Source of the DNA: DYRB01 sp963802205
Lineage (GTDB): Bacteria > Pseudomonadota > Gammaproteobacteria > Chromatiales > Chromatiaceae
Assembly: GCA_963802205.1 (NCBI GenBank)
Contig: CAWDHW010000018.1
Location: 10,419 to 74,418, forward strand
Reading direction: 5' to 3'
Length of the DNA: 64,000 nucleotides
The position numbers and the translations under genes are program-made. Under the pieces are notes generated by a model. It saw only the letters and a program-made list of their open reading frames with translations, did no database searches and was not told the origin of the DNA. This document shows positions 55,001 to 63,981 of the stretch, piece after piece (position 1 is the first letter of the stretch; every line of letters starts with the position of its first letter).

Positions 55001-55287
55001 TCCAGGGACAGGCTCGCGATCCCCTGGGTGGAGGTGGAGGTCATCTTCTTGAGGCCATCCACCGTCTTGAGGCGTTCCTCGAAGGGGATGACGATGCCGT
55101 TCTCTACGTCCTCCGCCGAGGCCCCGCTCCACACCACCCGCACCGAGATCACGTCCAGGGCAAAGGTGGGGAAGAACTGGATGTTCATCCGCGTCAGGGC
55201 CACGCCGCCCAGGGCAAAGATGACGATCATCAGCAGGTTGGCGAGCAACCCGTGGCGGGCGAAGACGGCGATCAGGCCTCGCCTCAT
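52096..55287 (-). CDS. RND efflux transporter
   Basis: A 1,063-residue RND permease of the hydrophobe/amphiphile type. It has the 12-helix duplicated layout: N-terminal helix then ALTRMNIQFFPTFALDVISV, periplasmic loops, and IPIAYLAALALLWGFGGTINMISLFGLLLTLGVIDDDAIVIGE (TM4, with the DDD proton relay). The second half has SIPLGLVGAVVGHWLLGIDLTLLSLFGLFGLSGIVVNNAIILV. Predicted role: proton-driven export of drugs or lipids with the adjacent adaptor. The ATG at 55287 overlaps the adaptor's stop (ATGA); the open frame further upstream is adaptor shadow. No outer-membrane channel gene is beside it. Confidence 0.94.
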   Translation of the reverse strand: MRRGLIAVFARHGLLANLLMIVIFALGGVALTRMNIQFFPTFALDVISVRVVWSGASAEDVENGIVIPFEERLKTVDGLKKMTSTSTQGIASLSLELHEGTDPLLALDQVRQRVDEFRNLPKDAETPQISRISRYESVARLLVSGPSLADLRPWVRQFERELLARGVDRVDIAGLPDERIAIEVPGRALETLGLSLDGIGEQVGRLAQDLPSGLAGEADGAREIRGLEQRRDPVAFEDLAIVSDTRGLVRLGEVATIVREARPGALTLREVAGFVPAVEPVSQGERASGPLAGETPALRGPATVELLVQRAETGHSLKAARLFDQWLTETRPTLPPSIQISVFDEQWQLIRDRIDLLTDNGIQGFVLVMILLYVFLPGRVALWVAMGIPIAYLAALALLWGFGGTINMISLFGLLLTLGVIDDDAIVIGEYAESRFRAGMAPAEAAVAGARRMFWPITASALTTVAAFLPLMMIGGVMGNILGDIPFVAIMVLAASLMEVFLIMPAHLRSAFSHQANDIKPRWRERVDAGFDHFRDRLYRPLVTASVRRRWVTISLVAVLMLLSVGLLAGGRIAFVFFPTPEGQIVFANATFVAGTPREQTATFLKELERALAAADRELGGGLVEAAVARLGTTVAVEAGASARGDQLASVLVELIPSEDRSVRNETFLAAWRQHLTLPAGLESLAISARRSGPPGRDLNVRLTGDDAQALKAAALDLAQGLEGVPGVSGIVDDMPFGREQLIYRVSPAGQALGVTTQLLGTQLRAAFDGHLAQLVQAGADELEVRVLLPRSERTRLDALEQLRIRLPNGQFVPLDTVADWENRRGFEALRHAGGRLAVEVTADINRADNTPDAVQGTLKEDLLPPLVARYGVTYSFEGRAADQRETLGDMQLGLMLGLGMIFLILAAVFSSWGWPLVVMTSIPLGLVGAVVGHWLLGIDLTLLSLFGLFGLSGIVVNNAIILVSMYQDLRHEGMDVDQALVEAACSRLRAMLLTSATTVVGLGPLIFETSLQAQFLIPMAVSLAFGVGFATVLVLVFTPALLSAHESFHARLGRWWARPAAA

Positions 55288-56513
55288 GGCCGCGCCTCGA
55301 CCCGGGCCGGTGCCCCGGCCTGGCTCAGCCCCTGCCCTTCGCCGATCTCCTGTACCTTGAGGCCGTCCACGGCGTTGGGCAGGTGAGTGACCATCACCCG
55401 CGAGCCGGGGCCCAGGCTGGCGGCCCGCACCAGGACCTTGCTCTGGCCGCCCTCCCCGGTCTCCCCCACCCGCTCGATGGGCACCGCCTGGAGCCGGCCG
55501 TCCACCACGGCGTAGATGCGCTCGCCGCCGTTGAGGGCGGCAAAGGGGAGGGCGACGGTGTCGGCGGCGACGGGGCGCTCCAGGGTGAGATCGACGAAGG
55601 CCCCCAGGGGCAGGTCGGCATCGGGCTCCAGGCGCAGCAGGGCATCGACCCCGCGGGCGTCGGCCTCTCCGGCCAGGCGGTCCAGGGTCGCCCCGAAGGT
55701 CCGCCCGGCGTGACGGGCGCGGGCGCTCAGGCGTTCCCCCTTGGCCAGGGCGGCGCGCAGTTCCTCGCTGCGATCGCCGGGGATCTTGGCGCGCAGATAG
55801 AGCCCGTCGTGGGGGTAGAGGGTGAGGATGGTCTGGTTGGGCTGGACCTGATCCCCGGCCGCCGCCTCCACCACGCCGATGCGAGCCGGGAAGGGGGCGC
55901 GGACCTCGCCGCGGGCCGCATCGCGCTCGGCCTCGGCGCGCTTGGCCTCCAGCACCGCCAGGCGCGCCGGGTGCTCTGCGATGGCCTGCTCGCGCAGCGT
56001 CACCGCGAGCCGCGCCCGGGCCAGTTGCTCGCGGGCCTGATCCACGTCTGCGGCGGTGCCCAGGCGCTGGGCCTGAACCTTGTCGGCACGGCCCAGGGCG
56101 GTCTCCGCGAGATCCAGCAGGGCACGCTCCTGTTTGTGGGCCTCCCGGTCGTGTTCGAGCTTGAGCTGCTCCCTGGCCACCTCGGCGCGGGCCTGGGCCA
56201 GGCGCGGCTCCAGGTCGCGGGGGTCCATGCGGGCGAGCAGGGCCCCGGCCTCGACCCGCTCCCCGTCGCGCACCGCCACCTGCAAGAGGCGCCCGGCCAC
56301 CGGGGCCGCCGCCCGCACCCGGTCCGGGGCCTCGACGCGGCCGAAGAGAGCCAGCAGCGGGCGATGGTCGGCGGGGGTCACACTGAGGGTCTCCACCCGC
56401 CAGACGCGCTCCTGTGGCGCCGCGGTAGCGGACTTGGGACGGGTTGCCTTGAGGACCATGAAGCCCGCGACGCCGAGCAGCACGATCAGGATGGGTAAGA
56501 TTCGGCGCAGCAT
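55284..56513 (-). CDS. RND efflux periplasmic adaptor
   Basis: A 409-residue membrane fusion protein. One N-terminal hydrophobic segment (LRRILPILIVLLGVAGFMVL) is followed by the first lipoyl half (ALFGRVEAPDRVRAAAPVAG, then VAVRDGERVEAGALLARMDP) and a long Arg/Glu/Ala-rich alpha hairpin (~95-195). The second lipoyl half (VRAPFPARIGVVEAAAGDQV), beta-barrel and membrane-proximal domain follow. The start at 56513 begins the hydrophobic anchor; the longer frame to 56612 is unlikely. Translationally coupled to the RND gene. Confidence 0.92.
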   Translation of the reverse strand: MLRRILPILIVLLGVAGFMVLKATRPKSATAAPQERVWRVETLSVTPADHRPLLALFGRVEAPDRVRAAAPVAGRLLQVAVRDGERVEAGALLARMDPRDLEPRLAQARAEVAREQLKLEHDREAHKQERALLDLAETALGRADKVQAQRLGTAADVDQAREQLARARLAVTLREQAIAEHPARLAVLEAKRAEAERDAARGEVRAPFPARIGVVEAAAGDQVQPNQTILTLYPHDGLYLRAKIPGDRSEELRAALAKGERLSARARHAGRTFGATLDRLAGEADARGVDALLRLEPDADLPLGAFVDLTLERPVAADTVALPFAALNGGERIYAVVDGRLQAVPIERVGETGEGGQSKVLVRAASLGPGSRVMVTHLPNAVDGLKVQEIGEGQGLSQAGAPARVEARP

Positions 56514-57178
56514 TCGGGGTGCTCTTAGCGGCAGGAGGGCGGGACCAGGGCAAGGGCATCGGGCGCCCACCCGGTGACCGGGCTCATCGAGGGTCCAGTC
56601 GCCTGGAAGCAAGGGGACAGGCGCAACATTGATCCGATGCGCAGTGACGCCTTCCGGAGCCGACGGGGCTCAACCCGTCTGGCCACTCATTGGTCCAGGA
56701 GTTTAGCGAAAGTTGGGGCCTGAGCTGGAGAGTTCCAGACTTGGCCAGAACGCTCTATCTTCCCAGGCTGACGGGCCTAATAATGCTCGGGAGCGGTTCC
56801 CGGCATCGGCGGCATCGGCGGTGCTACGGCATGGCGGGTATCGGCGGCCGGACGCATGTTACGACAAATTGGCGAGTAATGTGCCAGCCGGGGCACAAGT
56901 CAAGACCTGACCCTCGCCTTGTGTGACACTCGCCTTGACAGGGGCACAAGTCAAGACCCTCGCCTTTTTTTCTCGCCTTTTTGACCCTCTCCTTTTGCTC
57001 GCCTTTTGCTGGCCACCCAGACCGGAATGACCAACGACGGGCTGCGATGCCAAGGCCTGATCTCTGTGCGCGACCTCTGGATGAAGGCGCATGGCTATAC
57101 CGGAGACCGTCGTGTGCTCCCTTCTTGTGAACCGCTTGAGTAGCGGACCCGCATGCTGGATGGTGTCGGGAGGGCGGG
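56514..57178. other. Intergenic region with short direct repeats
   Basis: About 665 bases without a supportable gene. Two direct repeats lie at 56890-56920 and 56941-56967. Pyrimidine-rich CTCGCCTTTT runs follow to about 57010. A short frame from 57032 (MTNDGLRCQGLISV...) is too weak to call. The region probably holds the promoter for the RND pair. Confidence 0.5.
56890..56967. repeat. Two copies of a GGGGCACAAGTCAAGACC motif
   Basis: GGGGCACAAGTCAAGACC is followed by (TGA)CCCTCGCCTT in the first copy (56890-56920) and by CTCGCCTTTT in the second (56941-56967), with a partial CTCGCCTTGACA between them. Motifs of this kind are often seen near REP-associated (IS200-like) transposase genes in gammaproteobacteria; no such gene is present here. 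Confidence 0.6.
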
Positions 57179-60100
57179 CTAGTGAGCCCCTTCGATGAGA
57201 TAGATTTCGATCCGCCGATCCTGCTGCCCCCCGGCCCTGGGGGTACCAGCGGCAACGGGTCTGGTCTCGCCAAGTCCGATGGCCTCCAGACGCTCCGCCG
57301 CGACGCCGCGGTCGATCAGTGCCTGCCTGACCGCATCGGCTCGGGCCTGGGAGATGGCGAGGTTTGTCTCGTCACGCCCGGCAGCGTCGGTGTGACCCTC
57401 GATCCGGGCCGCCAGCGTGGGATATTGCAGCAGCAGGCCGGCCAGGTGGTCGAGCATCTTCAGCTCCCCAGGGCGGAGGCTTGCCTTGCCGGTGGGGAAC
57501 TTAAGGTCCTTCTCGGTCAGGATGAGCGAAAGGCCCCGCTCGGTCTCGCTGCCGCTCAGCTCAAAGACCCTGGCCAACAGGGCGCGCTGCCTTGCCAGTG
57601 CCTCTGCCTGGGCCTGTTGGGCGGCCAGGCGGGTGGCATCCTGTTGTCTGCGCTCCGTGTTGAGGGCTGCCTCCAGGGTCGCGATGCGCCCCTTCGCCTC
57701 GGCGATCTGCCGCTCCAGGGCCGCCTTTTCCGCCTCCGCCCGGACGGCAGCGCCAAGGTCTTGTTCGATGCCAACCGGGTACTTCTTGCCCGCGTCGACG
57801 TTGCCCGGCAGCCCCGCAACTGCCTGGCCGCCGTCGGCTTGCTGACCTGCTCGATCGAGTTCCGGGTGCCGGTTGGGCGTTGCGCTGTACCAGGCGTAGA
57901 GCATGAGCGGGGCGATCAGCAGGATCCAAGTCAGGACGTTGTAGCGGGTTTTGGTACCTTGTTCGCTGGGGTTTTCCACCGACTGGTCTGTCGCGCCGGC
58001 CTCGGCTCCGATGCCCTCGCGAGGGGCAGCGGCACGCGGGCCCAGGACCAGCTTACGCAGCTCGTCCAGGAGCAGTACGCTCGATGACACGGCCATGGCC
58101 AACCCCCAGTCCGCCAGACTGAGGTCCGTGGTGCTGAATACCACCTGGGCTGGGCCCCAGTGGACCACCAGCACCTGAAGGGCCAGGACGCCTGCCAGGG
58201 CCAGCCAGAGCCAGCGGTTGCGCAGGAAGTCGCGGTTGAAGGCGCTGCCCTGCTCGGCGCGAGCGTTGAAGACGTTGAAGAACTGGAACAGGACGAAGGT
58301 CGTGAAGGCCAGCGTCAGGGCATAGTCCTCGCCGCTGGGCTGCGCATAGCGGAACAGGGTCAGGGTGCCCACCGCCATGATGGCCCCATAGAACATCAGC
58401 AGGCCCAGCCGCCTGGCGGTGAGAATGCGGGCGTCGGGCGGCCTGGGGGGCTCGTCCATCACCCCCGGACGGGCGGGCTCGACCCCGAGGGTCATCGCGG
58501 GCGGGCCATCCATGATGATGTTGATCCACAGGATCTGGACGGCGGTAAAGGGCGTCGTCCAGCCCAGCAGGCTGGCCCCCAGGACGGTCTGGATGGCACC
58601 CATGTTGGTGGAGAGCTGGAAGCGGACGAACTTGACCAGGTTGTCGTAAATGGTCCGGCCCTCCCGCACCGCGCCGACGATAGTGGCGAAGTTGTCGTCG
58701 GTCAGAACGAGCGTCGCCGCCTCCTTGGTCACCTCGGTCCCGGTGATGCCCATGGCCACGCCGATGTCGGCGGTCTTCAGCGCCGGCGCGTCGTTGACCC
58801 CGTCACCGGTCATGGCCACCACATGACCGCGGGCCTTGAGCTGCCGGACGATGCGCACTTTGTGCTCGGGGGCGACCCGGGCGAAGACCGATACCTGGTC
58901 GAGGCGCGCGCTCAAGTCCTGCTCCGACAGGGCGTCGATCTCGCGGCCGTCGAGCACCTCGCCGGTGAGGCCCAGGTCCCGGGCGATGGCGGCGGCGGTG
59001 GCGCGATGGTCGCCGGTGATCATCTTGACCTGGATGCCGGCGCGTGCGCAGAGGCGGATGGCATCCCGGGCCTCGGGGCGGGGCAGGTCCATGATGCCGA
59101 CCAGGCCCTGGAAGACCCAACCTTCGCAGTGGTCCATCAGCTCCCCGCCCGGGTCGAACGACTGGGCCGGGATGTCCTTTCCGGCGACCGCCAGGACGCG
59201 CATGGCCTGCCCGGCGAGCGCCTCGTTCTCGGCAACCAGCCTGGCGCGGGCGGTCTCGTCCAGGTCCGCCGTGCCGTCTGGCCCGAGCCAGGCCGGCGAA
59301 CGGCCGAGCAGGACGTCGGGCGCACCCTTGACGTGCATGCGCACCACATCGCCGTGGTGGTGGAAGGTGGCCATGAACTTGTGGGCGGAGTCGAAGGGGA
59401 CCTCGGCGATCCGCGGGCGGTGCTCCGCCAGTGCCTCGGCGTCTACCCCGCCCTTGGCGGCCAGGGCGAGCAGGGCGCCCTCAGTGGGATCGCCGATCAG
59501 GGCGCCGTCGCGGATACGGCTGTCGTTACAGAGGGCGGCGGGGACCAGCAGGGCATCCAGGTCTCCAGTCGGCCCCCCGTCCTCGGCAGCGATGGTGCCC
59601 GCCGCCCCGTAGCCCTCGCCGCTGACCACCAGGCGACGGCCGCGGTAGAAGGCGGCGCGGGCGGTCATCTGGTTGAGGGTCAGGGTGCCGGTCTTGTCCG
59701 AGCAGATCACCGTGGTGCAGCCGAGGGTCTCGACGGCCGCCAGCTTCTTGACGATGGCCCTCTGCTTGGCCATGCGTTGCATCCCCAGGGCGAGGGTCAC
59801 CGTGACCACCGCCGGCAGCCCCTCCGGGATGGCGGCGACCGCCAGGGCGATGGAGGTCAGCAGGGTCTCCATCCAGGGCTGCCCGCGCATCAGCCCGAGG
59901 GTCAGGATCAGGGCGATGACGACGCCGGCGATCGACCGCCAGGCGGCGGCCCAGGCCGTCGAGCTGGACTTGCAGGGGTGTGGCGCCGGGCTCGGCGGCC
60001 GCCGAGCATCCCGGTCAGGCGGCCCATCTCGGTGGCCATGCCGGTGGCGGTGACCAGGAGCTCCAGTCGCCCGCGGGTGACCACCGTGTTCATGTAGGCC

Positions 60101-60690
60101 ATGTTCAGGCGCTCGGCCAGGGGCGCCGCGGCGGGGACCTGGGCCTGGGCGTCCTTGCCCACCGGATGAGACTCGCCGGTCAGGGTCGATTCGTCCACCT
60201 CGGCATTGTGGGCGACCAGGAGCCGCCCGTCCGCCGGCACCCGGTCGCCGGCCTCCAGCAGGACCAGGTCCCCGGGAACCAGCCCGGTCGCGGGGATCTC
60301 CTGCACCCCGCCATCGCGGCGGACCCGGGCCGTGGGTGAGAGCATCTTCTTCAGCGCCGCCAGGGTGGCCTCGGCCCTGTGCTCTTGCCAGAAGCCGAGC
60401 AGGGCGTTGAGCACAACGACGATCAGGATGACCACCGCGTCCTTGAGGTCGCCAATGGAACCTGCCAGGACGGCGGCGGCGACGAGCACCAGGATGAGCA
60501 GGCTCTTGAACTGGTCAGCGAGCAGCAGCCACTTGGACCTGGGCGGCTTCTCCGCCAGGCGGTTTTCCCCGTGCCGGGCGAGCCGCTGGTTGACTTCTGC
60601 CGCGTCCAGGCCGCGGGCGGGATCGGCATCGAGGGTACGGGCCGTGTCGGCTGCGCTGAGGTTGTGCCAGGCCTTGTCTTCTGTGGTCAT
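57179..60690 (-). CDS. P-type cation ATPase with C-terminal OmpA domain, two frameshifts
   Basis: A type II P-type ATPase (Ca2+ or Na+/K+ style). The N-terminal cation_ATPase_N segment starts at 60690. DESTLTGESHPVGK, AVAAIPEGLPAVVTVTLALG (M4), the phosphorylation site ICSDKTGTLT (Asp codon at 59698), VKGAPD and MTGDGVNDAPALKTADIGVAMG follow, and the last helices end near ELRKLVLG. The same frame then continues without a stop through a helix (YNVLTWILLIAPLMLYAWYS), a coiled coil and a complete OmpA domain (LKFPTGKASLRPGELKML; IEGHTDAAGRDETNLAISQARADAV). Two extra bases, near 60000 and near 59932, break the frame between GMLGG and IAGVVIALIL. Corrected length is about 1,169 residues. A GTG near the junction could start a separate OmpA protein but has no ribosome site. 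Confidence 0.8.
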
Positions 60691-60705
60691 GACGCCTGCT
60701 CCGTC

Positions 60706-61236
60706 TCAGTGCTGCTCGTTCTTGGGAACGGCCGCGACCTTTTTGGTCGCCTCGGCAATCCAGTCCATGATCGCAAACAGCAGCCCGGACACCACCAGGG
60801 TCAGGTGGGTGGCCAACTTCAGCCACACCTGGTCTTCGGTCATGGTGTCGGTCATGAAGATCCGCAGCAGCTCGATGGCGGAGATGGCGACGATGGAGCC
60901 GATCAGTTTCATCTTCAGTTCCGAGAAGCCCACCTGACCCATCCACGAGGGTCGGTCCTCGTGTTCGCCGATTTGCATGCGCGAGACGAAATTCTCGTAA
61001 CCGGCGAAGACGATGATGACGAGCAGGTTGGCCACCAGGACCACATCGATGAGGGAAAGCAGGGCGACGATCACCTCCCCGCCGGAACTGGTGAAGACCA
61101 TGGGGGCAAACTCGATGAACTCCTTGACGAACTTGACGAGTAGCAGGCTCAGCGCCAGGAGCAACCCGATGTAGAAGGGCGCCAGCAGCCAACGGCCGGC
61201 GAACAGGAAGGACTCCAAACGATTCTCGATGTGCAT
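60706..61236 (-). CDS. UPF0114 family membrane protein (YqhA-like)
   Basis: A 176-residue inner-membrane protein with four helices (about residues 15-38, 52-80, 105-128 and 138-158), matching UPF0114/YqhA: IENRLESFLFAGRWLLAPFY, LSLIDVVLVANLLVIIVFAGYENFVSR and WMGQVGFSELKMKLIGSIVAIS. Function is unknown for the family. The ATG at 61236 has GGAG nine bases upstream. It is 15 bases ahead of the P-type ATPase on the same strand, so the two are probably one operon. Confidence 0.85.
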   Translation of the reverse strand: MHIENRLESFLFAGRWLLAPFYIGLLLALSLLLVKFVKEFIEFAPMVFTSSGGEVIVALLSLIDVVLVANLLVIIVFAGYENFVSRMQIGEHEDRPSWMGQVGFSELKMKLIGSIVAISAIELLRIFMTDTMTEDQVWLKLATHLTLVVSGLLFAIMDWIAEATKKVAAVPKNEQH

Positions 61237-61590
61237 CAACAAAGGCTCCTGGAGGAAGTTGCGAAACTGATCGGTCAACCGGACAGAGATTGGGGGATGA
61301 CTGGGGAAACTCAACGTCACCTTGGGCCACCGTCAGCGACGTCGTTTGCCGTGGTTGTGTTGCGCTAGGCTGGTATCAATCTGCTCTGACACCTTGGATG
61401 GGGCATGCCGGATACCTCGTCCGGCGATGGAGTCCTCCCCCGACTCGCCCTCGGCGTCCGGTCGTTGAACCTGCGTCCAGCGTGTGGACCTGCCTCTGTC
61501 CGCGTCGCCGGGCGGCGGTCGAACCCCACCTCCGATTTGGCGGCGGCGCCCTAAGGGTGCGGCCTGCTTTCTCACCTGGAATCCAAACCT
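61237..61590. other. Divergent intergenic region between UPF0114 and DedA genes
   Basis: These 354 bases carry the upstream signals for both divergent genes. I see no gene, repeat or convincing promoter box; the longer open frames here have no protein character. Confidence 0.4.
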
Positions 61591-62202
61591 ATGCTGCACG
61601 AATTCATCGACTGGATACTGGTCACCGTCAGCGACTGGGGCTACACGGGGATATTCGTCCTGATGGCCCTGGAGTCCACGGTACTGCCGATCCCCAGCGA
61701 GCTGGTGGTGATCCCGGCGGGCTATCTGGCCTTCAAGGGCGAGATGAACCTGGTTCTGATCTTCCTCGCCTCGACCCTTGGGAGCCTGGCCGGTGCCTTC
61801 ATCAACTACTTCTTCGCCCTCCTGGTGGGGCGCCCCTTCCTGGAGCGCTATGGGCGCTGGTTCTTCGTCAAGCCGGAGATGCTGCACAAGACAGACGCCT
61901 TCTTCGTCCGCCACGGGGCCATTTCCACCTTCACCGGGCGTCTGATCCCCGGCATCCGCCACCTGATCTCGCTGCCGGCGGGTCTCACCCGCATGAACGT
62001 TCTGAGCTTCAGTCTCTATACGACCCTGGGCGCCGGCATCTGGACCATCGTCCTCATCGCCCTGGGCTGGTTCATCGGCGGCAACGAGGCCCTGCTCAAG
62101 GAGCATCTGCCCCTGGTCACCGGGGCTGTCGTGGCCTGCGTCGTCCTGGTGCTGGCCGGCTATGCGCTGTGGCAGCGGCGGGCCAGTTGCCCGTCGGACT
62201 GA
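61591..62202 (+). CDS. DedA family membrane protein
   Basis: A 203-residue DedA/VTT-domain protein of the inner membrane, a family implicated in undecaprenyl-phosphate or phospholipid flipping. The signature MALESTVLPIPSELVVIPAGYLA carries the family's acidic residue (Glu) in the first re-entrant part. GSLAGAFINYFFALLVGRPFLERYG and FTGRLIPGIRHLISLPAGLTRM carry the conserved arginines. About five or six hydrophobic segments are seen. No ribosome site is obvious; the start is chosen because it gives the standard N-terminus. Confidence 0.9.
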   Translation: MLHEFIDWILVTVSDWGYTGIFVLMALESTVLPIPSELVVIPAGYLAFKGEMNLVLIFLASTLGSLAGAFINYFFALLVGRPFLERYGRWFFVKPEMLHKTDAFFVRHGAISTFTGRLIPGIRHLISLPAGLTRMNVLSFSLYTTLGAGIWTIVLIALGWFIGGNEALLKEHLPLVTGAVVACVVLVLAGYALWQRRASCPSD

Positions 62203-62277
62203 GGGCGCCGGGTGTCCGCCCCGAACGCCCCGTGCTGCACCATGTCGCCGGGCTACGAGTGCCTCGCGTCGGGGCCC

Positions 62278-63981
62278 CTAGTCCAGCAGGCCCAGGTCGC
62301 GGCGGATCACGGAGAAGTCGAAGGCCTGACCTTTGGGGCCCCGCGCCTCCGACATTTCGATTTCCTTGAGCAGCAGGTCAACCTGCCCCCTGCCGACCTG
62401 GGTGCGGACCGCCGCCCGCGGCGTCTGTCCGCCCAGGGCCGGTAGGGCCCGGTCGCTCCAGTCGGGATAGCTGCGCCGCTTGAAGTCCAGCGCGATGGCG
62501 TTCAGCTCGTCCGGAGAGGGCCCAGCCGGGTCCGGCACGGGCGCCGCAGCGCCTCGATATTTTTCAAGGAGGGCCAGCGGGTCGGAGTGCTCGCGGGTGC
62601 GATGACGAATCCGCCCGCCGCAGGCCGTCTCGATGAGCTCGCGGTATCGGTCGGCGCGCTCGACGGAGTTGGTCTCGACCCGCAGCTTGCCCTTGCCGAG
62701 CGTGGCGCGTGCAAGCATGGTCCGGGCCCCATCCTGCCGCGACACGCCCCCGATGTCGTCGAAAAAGTAGCTTTGCTCGGAGGCGTCGCCCGGCGGCGCC
62801 TCGACCCCGTCCATGGCGGCCAAACAGGCCCCGATCTCGGCCTCCAGCGATGGGTCGAACCCGAAGTGGTCCACCGTGAGCAAGATGTCGTGCCCCTCGG
62901 TGTTCGTCAGCTTGGGTCGCATCGCCGGGCGGCGATCCACCTCGGCGACGACGGCATCCCAGCGGCCGATGAGGTCGCGGCCCATCTTCTCCTCGCGGAG
63001 CCGGCTCACGGCGTCGGCTCCGGTCCGGCGCAGCGACTCCAGGGCATGACCGACCACGTCGGCTGCCTCCCGCGGCGGCAGGGGCCGCGGGTGGGTCCCA
63101 CAAAGCAGCGACAGACCCTCGTAATCGGCGACCCGGGCCAGGATGGCATAGCGGGCGACGAGCGTCTTCGATCCCTCCGACTCCAGGACATCCCGGACCT
63201 CGCCGGTCAGTAGGTCGCGAAGCCTCAGGCTGTGTTCTGGCTCAACGGCGAGCACCTCCCATACGGACAGCCAGGCGGCCTGTTGCGCCTTCAGCCAGGC
63301 CCGCTCGGTGTTGGAGAGGCGGCTTACCTTCTCTTGCCCAAACCAATGGGCGAGGGGCTTGCCTTTGAACAGGGCGTGGAAGGCCAGGAAGGGTGCCAAG
63401 AGATCAATCGCCAACGGCTGCAGGGTGGCTGGTTTTGCGGCCCGTGCCAGTGCCTTGCCGAAACGCCGCGCGCCGTGCTCGAAGATCGCTTCGACGAGCC
63501 GCTGGTCGATCTTGTGCAGGTCCTTGGGGTCGGGAATGGCGGCCTCCCCGGGCGTCGGCGCCGTTGGCCGGGACGAGTTCCCTAGGCTCGACGCCGGCGA
63601 GGCATCGTCCTGGTAGGGAAGGGCGAGTCGCGTCTCCAGACCATCGGCCCCGATATGACGCTCCTCCACCGCCGCGGCCGATGTCTGCCCGAGCTGTCCG
63701 CGGTACTTGCCGACGAAGGCCACGAGGCCATTGGCGCAGGCCGTGACGATGCGGACATCGCGTTCTGCGAGCGGGCGCGGGAGTCCGTCGCGGTCGCGGT
63801 GCGCAACCCTGGGGTAGGCCATCGGATCGGCAACCGGCCAGCCGTGCTCAGCGACCTCGCGGCGCATCCCGGCCGGCAGGTCCGCGCCACGCTCGAAGTT
63901 GAGCGACAGGGTGGTCGTACCCATGTCCAACGGGGTATCCCTTTCCTGCGACGACTCGACCGAGGTCAGGAAATGCTCCAT
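62278..63981 (-). CDS. Unrecognised protein with ParS/MbcA-like C-terminus, 5' end uncertain
   Basis: A soluble protein of at least 567 residues; the frame is open through the window edge, so the true start may lie outside. A second possible start (MGTTTLSLNF) is at 63924. Most of it matches nothing I know. The last ~60 residues (SYPDWSDRALPALGGQTPRA, then AAVRTQVGRGQVDLLLKEIE) follow the pattern seen at the end of proteins carrying an MbcA/ParS/Xre toxin-binding-like segment. A central stretch (FFDDIGGVSRQDGARTMLARATLGKGKLRVETNSVERADRYRELIE) looks like a small regular domain. It is a probable toxin-antitoxin or housekeeping relative of unknown role; no toxin gene follows downstream on its strand. 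Confidence 0.6.
   Translation of the reverse strand: MEHFLTSVESSQERDTPLDMGTTTLSLNFERGADLPAGMRREVAEHGWPVADPMAYPRVAHRDRDGLPRPLAERDVRIVTACANGLVAFVGKYRGQLGQTSAAAVEERHIGADGLETRLALPYQDDASPASSLGNSSRPTAPTPGEAAIPDPKDLHKIDQRLVEAIFEHGARRFGKALARAAKPATLQPLAIDLLAPFLAFHALFKGKPLAHWFGQEKVSRLSNTERAWLKAQQAAWLSVWEVLAVEPEHSLRLRDLLTGEVRDVLESEGSKTLVARYAILARVADYEGLSLLCGTHPRPLPPREAADVVGHALESLRRTGADAVSRLREEKMGRDLIGRWDAVVAEVDRRPAMRPKLTNTEGHDILLTVDHFGFDPSLEAEIGACLAAMDGVEAPPGDASEQSYFFDDIGGVSRQDGARTMLARATLGKGKLRVETNSVERADRYRELIETACGGRIRHRTREHSDPLALLEKYRGAAAPVPDPAGPSPDELNAIALDFKRRSYPDWSDRALPALGGQTPRAAVRTQVGRGQVDLLLKEIEMSEARGPKGQAFDFSVIRRDLGLLD

Noticed and set aside
55290..56559. N-terminal extension of the RND transporter by ~420 residues
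   Set aside because: The extra part is a Gly/Arg/Pro-rich out-of-frame reading of the adaptor gene; the transporter's real start is the ATGA overlap at 55287.
57032..57146. Short frame MTNDGLRCQG... downstream of the repeat region
   Set aside because: About 37 codons, no ribosome site, no recognisable family, in a gene-free stretch; not enough to call.
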